64,000 nt of DNA from Plasmodium brasilianum (taxonomy: Eukaryota; Apicomplexa; Aconoidasida; Haemosporida; Plasmodiidae). The position numbers were made by a program, and so were the translations under genes. The notes beneath the pieces were generated by a model that saw nothing but the letters and a program-made list of their open reading frames with translations, did not search any database and had not been told where the DNA came from. The stretch covers positions 2,627,014 to 2,691,013 of the forward strand of contig NC_090124.1 of the NCBI RefSeq assembly GCF_023973825.1, read 5' to 3'. The first letter of the stretch is position 1. Each line of letters starts with the position of its first letter. Of this stretch, positions 42,591 through 55,376 are shown piece after piece.

Positions 42591-45500
42591 AGTACGGATA
42601 CCATATATATATATATATATTTTTTTTTTTTTCTCTTATTTTTTTTTATTTATTTTTGGTAGAGACATTTATAGTGTTATAATTATTTTTTAAAAATTTT
42701 TAAAAACTTACCACATTGTAAGTACGAATCAGTATTAATAATATATAAAATATACTAAATTGTTGCTATTTCTATGGAAAGTACTTATCATTAAAATGTG
42801 ACTGTAATACTTAATATTATATTTATATACTCAATCCAAAGTTTCTTTATTTCTGATACATATTATTCAGTAGAATAATCTTAATAAAGTATATGTTATT
42901 AAAGATTTAATTTCTTTTTTATGGGATAATTATGACTTTTATAGAAGAATCATTTTATTTAGACAATATTTTAATTAACGAAAAATATATTTTGGTGTAA
43001 TAATTAATAAAAATATGCTTGGCTACTTATTAGAACTATGAAATATAATTAAGAAATAATTATAACAAAATAATTTATAACATATTGTTGAAAAAATATA
43101 AAATATATTATAATTTTATAATAAAAAATATTAACATAATAACTAAATGTAAATAGAATAATATATTAAATTACATGAGACAAAAAAAAGAATGAAGCTT
43201 TGTAATTATTTTTCATTAATTTTTGATAGATATATTCTAATAAGTATATTAAAAATACATTATATACTTTTTTGATTGTTTATACATTTAACCATCATAA
43301 AATAAATTTTTTTTTATAACAAATATTTATTTAGTATACAAAATAAAAAAAGTTGTATATTATTTATAATTCTTTTTATGACGCGAATAATCAAATTAAA
43401 TTGCAGAAGAGTTTTAACTTATAACTAACAACATAGTTTATTATATTATTATGTAAATATATTATTACATATTCTAATGTTTCCTTTGAAATAAGTACAT
43501 ATGAGATAAAGAACGATTGGAAGATTAAACAAAAATATACTTATTATAAATTTCTTTTACTGATTAACTTAAATTTAAAATTACGTTATTATGGTTATCT
43601 TTAACAAATAATTTATAATAATGAGTTATATATTAAATTAATTTTATGCTCTAATGTATTTATATAAAATTTATTTGTTCAATGTTCTGTCCTTTATATT
43701 TTAATATCATATGTTTTTTTCAATTTGTTTTAAAAATATATTACTTAATAACTGTATATAGTAGAATATACATAAAAATAACTTATTATGTTTTAAAATA
43801 TATTTCATTTATATTTCCGTTTTTGAATATATTTTATAAATATATGTAAATTTAATTTATATAATGAGCATATAATTGTGAAATAATTTGGAAACAAAAA
43901 ATAGTATATGATTCTATGAAACACTTAAAATTATTTCAATAAAAAATACGTAAATTTCGTTTTAAAATGTTTATAAGAAAATATTTTCTTTTTCTTTGTT
44001 TATGTATTTTTAATTATATTTTTCATTATATAATTAGAATTTTTTTATAGTACTTCAATTTATATATTATTTTTAATTTATTTAAAAAAAATACAAAATA
44101 AATAACAATTCATATGAATTAATGAAGTTTTCTTCATAATATTGTGAATATAGTACTTGAATTTTTATTTAAAGTTAATATTTAATATAATAACATTTAT
44201 ATCTTCATGTAAAATATTAAAACAATATAAGCTAGTAGAAATGCTAAATGAATAAAATGTATAATAGCTTATAAGTGGAAACATATGTAAAAGTAGATGT
44301 ACATAGACAAATGGACATATTAAAATAATAATTTATAGTTTTTTTTTATTTAATATATACAAAAATACAATAAAAAAGTTTTAGTATCTATTATTATAAA
44401 ATGATACTTATGTATTTAAATTTATAGTTCATGTTATTCAATGTAGAGTTAATAATTCTTAACATATTTTTATAGTATAAACTGTTTTAAATAATAATAC
44501 ACCTTAAAAATAAAATAAAAAAGTTTATTTTTATGTTAATTAGGACTTAATTTTACTAATATATTTTTATTTATGCATATAACTATATAGTCTTATCATG
44601 TTATATAGGAAACTTATTATATTAAGTATTTTAACGAAAAAGAAATAAGATAAATTTATAAAGAATAATGTAATATAAAATATGTGATATTAGTTTAATA
44701 ATTTAATTAGCGTCATATCATTTTATTGATCTAAATAGGATTGTTTTATGTATAATTTATTCTTCATAAAATTCTATTGTTCTGGTATGCATCTTTCAAA
44801 TTTTGAGGTCTCTAATATATAGCATATTTAGTAATTTAATTATCTTAGTGTAAAAATTATTATTTATGTAAAAATAGTAAATTAACAGAAGACATGTTGT
44901 TAATATTTAGAATTGTTATTTGATTTTAATTATACTTTTTCTTATTTACTACATCTACTAAGAATATTACGTTTATTATATTATTAATTTGTACTTTTTG
45001 CTATATTTCTATTCATATAAGAAATATTATATATACTAAGAATTTTAATGTTAAAGAATTACTGGATATTGGTTATTCAGTTAAAACTAATTCTCGTTTA
45101 TATTTTTATGTCTGTATTACCCACAATTTTGAGTAAAATATTTGTCTTTAATTTCAAATATTTTCTTTTTTTTACGTTGTTAAATCTTTACATGGACCTT
45201 AATATAAGAAAAGTTTATAGTTATATTAAAATAACACTCATATTCTATTACATTTGTAGTGCCATTATTAAAAAAAATTGTTGTAATCATTTTTTATTAA
45301 ATTTTTTTTAATATATATTTCTATTAAATTGTTTGGGGTTTCTATTTTATATGCACCAAGATGTATATACTGAAAACATGCAGACTATAATTTTGTAGAA
45401 TAAATGTTATGTATTACTTTCTGTTAACCGAAAATGAATTATTGTTTTCAGAAAAATTTATCTATATTTGGGTATTTCTTTCATATACATATTTTTATAT

Positions 45501-46703
45501 TTTCATATTAAAGCTCAAATCAAAGTACAAGTCATGTAATCTAGTATTAATTAATTGCATTTTTGTATGTACAACATCATTTTAACAGGAATTTCTTGTA
45601 GTAACATGTTAGACATATCGTGTAAATCATGCAGATTTTTGAATAAATTAATTTTTAGTACTAGAAAAAGGGAAACATTAAAAATAATACCTGAATATTA
45701 ATGTAATAAATGAAAATAAAAATGTAATTTCATACACCATAAATTCAGTTGCTGTTTTTTCTTATGCTAGTAAACTTACAAATAATAATTTTACTGGAAT
45801 TGTATAACTTAGAGATACAATACCTTAATGTATTTCATTAATATAGTTTAAGAGCTGTATTCTTATGTGCTACAACATATGATATTTACGAAGTTGATAT
45901 TTATTATTAAAGTTTTCCAAATGTGTACAAAATTTATTACATTAAGTATAACATATTTATTTAAATGACTATTACATAGTCAATTATATTTTTTAGCATA
46001 AGTGGGACGGCTACAATTATATATCAAATATGGAAAGATTTTAGAGATAGTGAAACAAATAATTTGTATTAGATAAATAAAAAAGCGAAAATTTTCAACA
46101 ATTTTATATTAGTATTAATGTAGAAATAATAATCTCTTTAAGTAAATTATATATTAAACCATATAAATAATACAGTACATTCGATAAAAATTGGATACTT
46201 AAATGAATATACCACTTGGGGGGGATATTGGAACGTGTAACTAGTATAACTATGGAAATCATATTTTGTGAATTGAAATTTAATATTACTTTTTATTTAT
46301 CATGTTATTTGCGTTCGTATTAATTATTATTAATATTATAAAATAAATATAAAAATGATATAACTTGAAAAGTATATAAAATTTATTGATATATATATAA
46401 AGATAATCAATGTAAGTATACATGCTCAATAAAGGAAAAATTAAATATTTCAATGTAAATTAATGTATTTGCTTATGACTTCTTAATTTATAAGATATAA
46501 ATAATTTAGATAAATATAAATTTTTTTTTTTTAAATATATTAAAAAATGTTATGGAATAACTTGTGTTACTAACATTGAAGAGAATTAAACTTAAGTATC
46601 CAGAAGAATTTTTTATACAGTGCACTTATTTTTAATAATTTATTTTACAATTTTTATTTATAGGATATTATAAAAATTTTAAGTAGATTAAAGAGAATTA
46701 TAA

Positions 46704-46871
46704 ATGGAAACGTTAACCATTATTAAGAATGTTATATGTTCATATTGTTTAAAATACTACGATAACCTAAATAAGAATATTCATGATTGTTATAACGAAG
46801 TTAGTATGAGAAAAAGCAATAAATATATAATAATGTTAATTTCTGTATTTTTTAATTTGTTTTTTCGGTAA
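46704..46871 (+). CDS. Small ORF, doubtful, 55 residues with C-terminal hydrophobic end
   Basis: ATG at 46704 to TAA at 46869-46871. The protein has three Cys, then NLNKNIHDCYNEVSMRKSNK, and ends in a hydrophobic stretch before F-F-R. Its mixed composition is better than the surrounding chance frames, but there is no homologue in the window and no splice context. It may be a relic of a surface multigene family or chance. Confidence 0.15.
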   Translation: METLTIIKNVICSYCLKYYDNLNKNIHDCYNEVSMRKSNKYIIMLISVFFNLFFR

Positions 46872-47178
46872 CATATATAAATTATTTTAGGGTTACCTAT
46901 TTTTTTCATATTTTTAACTATTCGCATTGTATCGTGAAATTTTTGATGGAAAAAATGATATAAATCTAAATTTGGGATGGTTACGATAATATATAATATA
47001 TATAATATTCTTATAATTATAATTCATATGGTTACAATACGTAATTAAAGAGATTATATTGGCATAGTATGTTCACTAGTGAAAAAGTATTTTTAATAAA
47101 ATATTCTTTATTTATATATATATGTAGATTTATGATGATGTATCTGTAAAATGTGTTACTGGAACTATGTATTTAAAA

Positions 47179-47181
<3 letters not shown>

Positions 47182-47209
<28 letters not shown>
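47182..47209. repeat. AT dinucleotide microsatellite
   Basis: Fourteen AT units in intergenic DNA. Confidence 0.9.
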
Positions 47210-47862
47210 TCGTTATAAAATTATAAATAGAACAATTACTAAATCTTATATTATAGTAGACTATATTGTTATTCATTCTTTTTTGTTATGTACTCATTAT
47301 GTCCTGCAATTTAATTGTAAATTTTTCTCATTTGATATGTTCTTAAATTAATATGCAATATTTCTATATTAATTTTATTTTTAATTAGTTTTCTTATTCT
47401 TTTAAAAATTTACCCTTTTATATTTATTTAATTAAAAAATATATACGATGATTAAAGGAAAAACGTTTCATTAAGGTTTAATAACATAAATTAAATATAA
47501 TTAATATTATAATTTTCAAAAATTATTATACAAAAATAAAAATTCAGTCCTCCTTTTGTTTTGAAATATATATTTTTTCATATATTAGATAGTAGCATAT
47601 AAATTAGATTATTTAAATACAATATGAGCTATAAAAGACTTTATACACTTATGAAGAAACTAAAGTATTTATCATAATTTTTATTACATAAATGTTATTT
47701 TTTTTCATTTTTTATTATTATATTATTATAATAATTTACATTTTATTGTATGTTACTACCTTTTTCAAAGTATAATATTTATTAAATTAGAATTAATAGT
47801 GGAGTCATATCTTTATGATTTATACTTGTTGTATTAACTTATAGAACAATGAATGATCTATA

Positions 47863-47895
47863 TTCTCTACGTTCAATATTCTATATATACTCAAT
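47863..47895 (+). promoter_or_regulatory. Conserved fam upstream element
   Basis: TTCTCTACGTTCAATATTCT then ATATATACTCAAT, 424 bp upstream of the fam-m pseudogene start at 48287. Confidence 0.45.
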
Positions 47896-48286
47896 AACTC
47901 AAAATAATAGGAAACCTGATATTCTTACTTTGATTATTATGAAACGTATTCAAAAAAATACTACATAATAATTGCACTTAATCAAATAATTAAATAATTT
48001 ATTTAGAATATTTATAAATGGATTCGAATTATTTTATTCAACTAAAAATTAATTTTTTTTTTATAATAATATTAAGATACACATAATATAATATATTTTT
48101 AAAGTTATGTTTCTTTGTATATATTGTAAAAACAATAATAACTATATACATTTTATTACGTACTTACAAAGGAATAATAAAAAAAATTTTTTTGAATAAA
48201 TAAAGATTCATTTATTAGTAGAAATATGTTATATAATTTAAATTTTTTTCTTTACTAATTATATCTGTATAATAAAAGTATATATA

Positions 48287-49156
48287 ATGGAAAAGCCAAT
48301 GAAGTTATTCTTATTTAATGAAATTTTTTTTTTTATAATTTCAATTTGGATTCTAAATTTCGAAAATGATATAGTATTAGAATATTATTTTAATTTATAT
48401 GTATTTTTTATATATTTTGTTCTTTTTTTTTAATATGAACTTTTAAAAATATATTTTTTTTTAATTAAAAAAATCCTTTCTTTTCTTTTTTAGATTTCAT
48501 TTAACAAAATATTGGATGTGCACTATAACCTTGGTCAGAAATTAGACATAAAGAATTACAGATTACTAGCAAAATATAAGCAGAGCAAGGATTAAAATAG
48601 AGCAAGTTTAAAAGATGATATACCTAATAATAGTGGTTATTCTCAAAGAGATATATTTAATAAAGAAGGAGACACACTGAAACACAAAAAATCAAATAGA
48701 AGTTCACTGAATAAGGCGCAATACTATACAGAAGTAATAAATTATAATAAAGGAATGTTTGATGGAAAACATTTCCATTTTGAAAAAAAGTGGATAAAAA
48801 AAAAAGATTATGATTATTTTCTTGAAAAAAACAGGAGAATTGGTGATATAGGTTTAAAAAAAATAAAATTTAGAAATTATGGATTTGGAGTTTTCATATT
48901 TTTTATTTTTTTCGTGTTGGGAATAGGATACCCCATATTACAAGGATTAGGTTACTTGGAAACTGTCACGAAAATGATCATGGAATCAATAAAAAGCGCT
49001 TTTGATTTAACACAGGAAATTCCAGTGCCATCCTATACTCATCCATTATTATTTTCTATACTTCTTTTTATATTAGCTATTATAATAGTAGTAGGAATTA
49101 CAAAGATCTTAATAAATAATGAAAAATATAAAAAAATTAAGTTGATGACTGAGTAA
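48287..49156 (+). pseudogene. fam-m-like gene with one in-frame stop
   Basis: Exons 48287-48373 (29 codons, M-E-K-P-M-K-L-F, hydrophobic) and 48494-49156. Splice sites and phase are intact. The frame is open throughout except for TAA at 48593-48595, inside the conserved stretch Y-K-Q-S-K-D-stop where sister copies read K-D-S. One base change, TCA to TAA, explains it. After the stop everything is well preserved: a slightly altered core (EVINYNKGMFDGKHFHFEKK), membrane segments, and the tail NNEKYKKIKLMTE. The core also shows D to N and N to K changes at otherwise invariant positions, which fits relaxed selection. If translated from its start it yields only 62 residues. Unlike the other fam-m copies it has no fam-l partner directly upstream; the next fam-l lies downstream. 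Stop read-through or a sequencing error cannot be excluded. Confidence 0.8.
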
Positions 49157-51648
49157 AATGAATAATATGGAATATATATTATTCTATCAAGAAGTCTTCA
49201 ATATGAAGTCATATATGTAAGATTCTTAGTGGTATATTATTAATAAACATAAATGGAATTGTCATAATATTACGAATGTACGTTAGCATATCTAGTTTTT
49301 CAATTAATAACAATAAAAAATTATTTTTTTCTTTTCTTTGTGGATTTTAATGGTCTTATGTTTATAAATGTGTATACTAAATTATTATAAAAGTTGAATT
49401 AAATATATATAACCTAATGCTTATATTTATGTAGTTAAATATATTTCTATGGAAAATATATATTTGTTTTTTAAGGCAAATATAGAATATTATAATTCAT
49501 ATATATTTATAGAACTGTGATAAAAGGATTAGTAATAAAAAGTGACGCTTTCCATTTTTAACCTTCTATTACAATAAAATTATTATTTGTTCATTATATG
49601 AATTAATATGTATCATTATATTAAAATTAACCACAAATATATCTTGTTTAGAATTTTATAAAATGTAGTAAATGGATTTTGTTGAAGTGATATTTATATA
49701 TACATATATTTTTTTTCTTTAAAATTAAACTGTTATTCTATAAAATAAATTTATTTGTAATGTGAAAAAAGAAACCTTATTTGCAAAGATATATTTATAA
49801 GATTTAATTCAGTTTTCATAACATAAATGTGAAATTATAAATATATAATAATATAATATCCTTTCTATTTATAGATTATATTAAAATATTTTCTAAATTA
49901 TATATCCTGAATTTTTACAGTTATATGTAAATTTATACGTATGTATCCATGTACTAGTATTCTACATTGTGGTGTTAATTAAATTTTGCGTAATTATCAA
50001 TACATATATATTATAGTGAATATTTATAAATAAATATACTATATATTGTTATCATTCTCTATATTATTATAGGGCTAAAATAAGAAAATATATTTAATTA
50101 TATATTAATACATAGCATATATAAATATTTTTATTTTTTCTTTGACATAATTGTAAATATCAAAAAATGTGATATATAAATAAAATTTTAATTTTCATCA
50201 ATATTTCAAGAAAAAATATTTTTTTTTTTCGTTTCTTTTAATTATTTGTGGGTATTTATTAATGTATTTTAGTTGTAATTTATAGTTTTCAATAAATATA
50301 TTAATTAAAATTTAATATTATTTTAAATATACATAAAAATATAGATTATATTGACAGTTACTAATTCATTCATATTTAAAACAATAATAGTTTATATAAA
50401 TTAAAAAAAAAATCCAATTTTGTTTTATGCATATAAACCATAAATACAGGTTTATTTTTTTACTTTACGGACAATAAGTTGTCAACATGTATAAGTGTAA
50501 TTTTAATCTTAGTAATTACAGTATGCAGGGTATTACTAGTTTTGTGTATTTGTATAGTGTTCAATAAATAGGGAAATAACAATATTTATTATTTCATTAC
50601 AATAATTTAGTGGTTTTTTATACACTTTCATTTATAGGTTTATTATAAATAACTGTGATATTGTACATTGATGAAAAAAGTGATATCTACATACGTCAAT
50701 GTCAAAATTAAGATTATGAATTAATGAAGTATATTACGGTAATAATATTTTTAATACACGATTTACAATATTTTTATTTTTTATTATATTATAATATATT
50801 GATACGTGAAAATGCATATGTAAGTAGAAATTATATAATAAATAAATCCGTAAATTTTAAAACATCTTATACTTATATAATAATATAAATTAAACTTAAA
50901 TTTGTGATTTTCTAAAATTGTTATACAATAATAAAAAATTATAATTTATTCATATTTAAAATATATATTGTTGTATATATATGGTAATATGATATAAATT
51001 CCATTTTTTAAAAATATTATATACTATTAATGAATAAAAGTGCTATAATTAAAATATTATAAAATATTTTACACAATATTTTTAACAGCATTTATTATAC
51101 TATTATAATAATTAATATTATTTGACTATAGTAACTTGTTTTTAAAAAATATAATGTTAATTAGTAACAGAAAAACATCATTAAAAAATGTTACTATAAT
51201 CTGAATAAACAAAGCAAAAAATTATCTATATTCTCTACATTCTATATATTCCATGATATATATAAACTCAATATAGACAATGATTAAGAAAACTTATATA
51301 TTTTTTATTTTATTTCTATAAGGATAATAAAAGAATTACCTAGGTAATATAATATATTAAATAATTACTTTTTGTAATTTGAATAATTATAAATAAATGT
51401 ATATTATTTCATTTTAATGATAATTCGACTATTTAAAATAAAATTAATATAAAACTTATATAAAACAAAGATATATTTCCTTATATTTGTTGTACGAAGC
51501 ATTTGATTTATATAATTTTTATTATTATTGCAAAAAAAAATATTAAAAATAATTTATAAGGATAAGTATAGCTTCCTTTATCGTTAGAAGCGTATTATTG
51601 TATAATTAATATTTTTCTTAGTACATTACAATATTATAAATATAAATT
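49157..51648. other. Intergenic region between fam-m pseudogene and fam-l
   Basis: No gene supported. The shared fam downstream block is near 49830-49880 (GTGAAATTATAAATATATAA). The 420 bases before 51649 hold the fam upstream block. Confidence 0.6.
51231..51276 (+). promoter_or_regulatory. Conserved fam upstream element
   Basis: TTCTCTACATTCTATATATT, CCATGATATATATAAACTCA and ATATAGAC, 418 bp upstream of the fam-l start at 51649. This is the clearest copy of the element. Confidence 0.5.
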
Positions 51649-52656
51649 ATGGAAAAATATATTAGGTCACTCTTATTTATTAATGTTGCTTCTTCTATGT
51701 TTTTAATTTGTATATGGAATTTCACCAATGATATGGTATGATAATAATATTTAAGATTATTTGTATTATACAATTTCTCTGCGTTTTATTTTCATTTACA
51801 TTTTTTTTTAGCAAGAAATTATATATACCTTAAATAATATATATTTGCGTTGTCTTTTTAGTGTTTTCTTAATAAATGTTTGGACGACTACCGTAATCAT
51901 GATAATAACTTATGTAGAAAAACATGCCGATTACTAGCAAACTGTAAAGGAGATAATTATTCAGCTATGATAGAATTAAAAGAAGAGATGCCAAATAATA
52001 CTGTGAAGGAAAAAAAGGATATCTATTTTTATGAGTATGAACCTAAAAGGGAAATGAAACAAACAAATAGAAATTTATTAAGTAAATATGTAGAGAACAA
52101 ACAAGATATGAAAAATAAATCATACATATTTGAAACAAGAAAATATTCTCGTTTGGAAAAAAAAATATTCAAAGAACTTGATTATGAAGATTTCCTTAAA
52201 AATAACAGAACTATTAGTGATAATTTGTACAAAAAAATAATAAGGAAAAAATGCGGAAAGCGATTTTCTTTACCTTTATTATTGTTATCGTTATTATTAA
52301 TATCGCTCATTTTAGATTTATCTTGTGGTTTTGGTCTTGTAAGAGGATTGTATGAGGTAATACTTCATTTTTCGCCTCCAGTTTCAACAGCATTTAGTAG
52401 TGTAAGTATAAAAATTTCTCCGACTACAAAATATTTATATGAACATTTGACTAATTCTCCTTTTAAATGGTTGTTCAATAATGTGGTATATATAGATAAG
52501 AAAAGTAGGCATGTGAACTACTGTGTATCAAATTTTTTTTCGTTCATAATATATTTCATACCATTTATTATATTAGGTGTCACACTTATATTAGCGCTAG
52601 TTTATTATCATAAAAAAGTTAAAAAATTTGAAAAAATTAAGTTCAGAAAAAGATAA
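51649..52656 (+). CDS. fam-l-like exported membrane protein, two exons
   Basis: Exons 51649-51735 and 51862-52656, 293 residues. Exon 1: M-E-K-Y-I-R-S-L-L-F with a hydrophobic core, ending F-T-N-D-M before GTATGA; exon 2 starts C-F-L-N-K-C-L-D after TTTTTAG. A CRLLANCKGD stretch near residue 53 is the relaxed PEXEL-like site, with Asn in the position usually acidic. The core YSRLEKKIFKELDY is near residues 123-136, then DFLKNNRTISDN. Membrane segments lie near 156-178 and 253-277, and the basic tail is YYHKKVKKFEKIKFRKR. The loop between them is specific to this copy. First gene of the rightmost fam-l/fam-m doublet. Confidence 0.82.
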
Positions 52657-54456
52657 AATGTATATTGAGGAACATGTTTCCTTTCATAATAAAAATAATC
52701 ACTACGAATTGATATTCGCAATATGTATAGTGATATGCCTATTAAATCGCCCATAATCTTTTAATATTTATGTGTGAGATTACATATATTTGACATTTTT
52801 TGATAAACGTCTTTAAAAAAAATACGTTTACAATTTTTTTTTTTATTTGCATTCTATAAGGTTTTTAATTATTTAGTTTAAGCTATCATTTCAGTTTAAT
52901 TGCATATTATGAACTAGTATATATTTTTGTGTTTTGGATAGATATTTTTGAAATATATGTGCTGGAGAGATATAATAAATATTTATTAAAACAATTAATA
53001 TATTATTGCACATTCTTTGTATTAATTCATATCAGTATTAAAAATAATACTACATTTTATTTTCTTATCTTATTATAACTTAAAATGATTATTTGTTTAT
53101 TTATTTCGAAATTTTTTTAATTATTTTTAAATTAAAAAGCAATATGTCCTGTTTTATGATTAATGTCTCAAAGAGATAGTACTTTTTTAGAATGTTATAT
53201 ATATATATTTATATATATATATACATATTATATAAAAAACAACTTAGTATATATTATTCTGTAGTAAATGTTTTATGAGGAATATATTTCAAAGCAATTT
53301 CAATGTAAAATTATTTTTAACACATATTAAGATATTTATGAATATTATAAAAGTTTAGATATAAATATATAATAAAATGATATCTTTATTAAATATGGAA
53401 TATTTATAACAATTCGATAACGTTTCATTTCTAGGTCTTTACAGATAAATGTTAAGTTAAATTAATTTATCATTTTATAATTGCAGTTAGTTGCGCTGTT
53501 GATTCAATATTGTAAGGATCAAATAAATATATATTATATTGAAATTATATAAATATATATAATATATACATATTTTAGTTTTTACATTATTAAAATATTG
53601 AATTATTGAATTAAGAATAATCACATATTAATGGACAATATACATAAATCTTTTATTCTTTTTCATAATAGTAAAATTTTATGTATTTATATATAGATAT
53701 AAATATCTAAATTATCGTGAACTGTAATAAAAAATATATACATTTCTGAAATAATACAATTATATTTATATATATATATATATATGTATATATATGTTCT
53801 ATGTTTTGCAGTTGCCCATGTATATTAAGAAAAAACATACAAGTATTTTATAGATGTATATATATGTATATATATATATTATATTAAAAATTAATAAATT
53901 TATTAAATTAATAAATATTTATTAAACAAAATAAAAATGATCTGAATAATTTTCGTATAAACATTTTATAGATATGTAAAATTGTTTTCATATGTTTATT
54001 TTAATAATATGTATTAAAAGTTTATTCTACTTTTTTTAATATGCCAAACTAGGTAAGTGTAATATATTAGGTTTTTCATGAAATATTTTTGCAAGATATA
54101 TTCATTCTTAAAAATAATTTTTTAATTAATTCAAATGAAAATATTATTGCAATATTAATATGCATCCTTATTTGGAAATATAAATGAACTTCATAATTTA
54201 TTATTTAATCAATTAAATAAAGAATTTATATGCATTTTAATCTGATAAATATGCTTATAACTACAAGAAAATGAGAAAAACATACATAGACATAAACCCA
54301 TTGAAGAGTTAAAAATATTGCTAATTTTAAGAAAGAAATATATATTTTTTTTCATTGTTATGATTAAATATTAATATAGTTTGTTAACACATTTTATTTC
54401 ATGTAAATAACACGTATATGAGTAGATATAAGGAAAAATTATATTGTGAAAATATG

Positions 54457-54480
54457 TTTTTTTTTTTTTTTTTTTTTTTT
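54457..54480. repeat. Poly(T) tract, 24 bp
   Basis: Longest uninterrupted T run noticed in the window, about 0.9 kb upstream of a fam-m start. Confidence 0.9.
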
Positions 54481-54961
54481 AAATATATTAATATTTTTTC
54501 TTTATGAATAAAAATAATTAAGTAAAAATAAAAAAATTAAAAAGATGAATATAAATACATTTCATCTAGAAATATTACTATGAATAAAATTTTATTAAAT
54601 ATTGCAATTTTCAAAAATTATGATATAAAAATATAAAAGAATACCTTATTTACTTTTAGAATACATACCCCTTAATAGATTATGTAGTACCATATAAATT
54701 TGACTTTCTAAGAGCATTATACTCACTAACAAATTGCATTCTCTTAATTGGGAACTAAAGCGTGCGTTACAGTTAACATAGAATAATATGTTTCTTTTTT
54801 CGTTTGTTATTATTATTATAAAATTATAATAATTTATATTATATTAATAATATTACGTTAGTCCAAAATACTTATTTATAAAATTATAATTATTTAAAGG
54901 AAAGTGTTCTTAAAATTATTAATGATTATCTTAATAAAGAGAGGAATATATTACATATATA

Positions 54962-55000
54962 TTTTCTACATTCTATATAGTACATAAATTGAATATTTAC
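54962..55000 (+). promoter_or_regulatory. Conserved fam upstream element
   Basis: TTTTCTACATTCTATATAGT then ACATAAATTGAATATTTACA, 415 bp upstream of the fam-m start at 55377. Confidence 0.5.
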
Positions 55001-55376
55001 ATATTATAAGAAATCACATCTTTATATCCTAATTTTTTCTGTATATAAAAAATAAAAGAATTATTTAACTAGTGCGTTGTGTTAAAAAAAAAATTGCATA
55101 TTTGAAATATTAATGAATCAAAGAAAATTATATCTTTTAATAGTAGTGATTTTTTTTTTTAATAATATTATAATGAAAATTATATAACATATTTTTAATC
55201 TTATTTTACTTTGTATTTGTGGTAAAATTAATTATTGCTAATATATTTTCCTAAATATTTATTAATAAATAATAAAAATAATACTTTAAATATATATTTC
55301 ATTGTTCATCATTAGAAATATATTATATCATTATTAATTTTTTCCTTTGTACATTAGAATATTAAAGATTTACATA

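Larger units (their letters stand above)
42053..48286. other. Long non-coding region
   Basis: Six kilobases with no intact gene. Near 42530-42590 is the STP1 upstream block shared with gene A; just beyond it lies an AT microsatellite followed by a T-run (about 42604-42633). Frames at 45048-45311 and 47151-47351 are AT-rich chance ORFs. A G7 run at 46217-46223 is unusual in this composition. A 55-codon frame at 46704 is listed separately. Confidence 0.5.
52657..55376. other. Intergenic region between fam-l and fam-m
   Basis: No gene supported. Contains the fam downstream block near 53350-53420, AT microsatellites near 53200 and 53760-53800, a 24-bp poly(T) and the fam upstream block. Confidence 0.6.

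Noticed and set aside
45048..45311. 87-residue hydrophobic ORF
   Set aside because: Composition matches chance frames in T-rich DNA; no exon structure or homologue.
46217..46223. Run of seven G
   Set aside because: Rare for this composition, but isolated and with no second G run nearby for a quadruplex.
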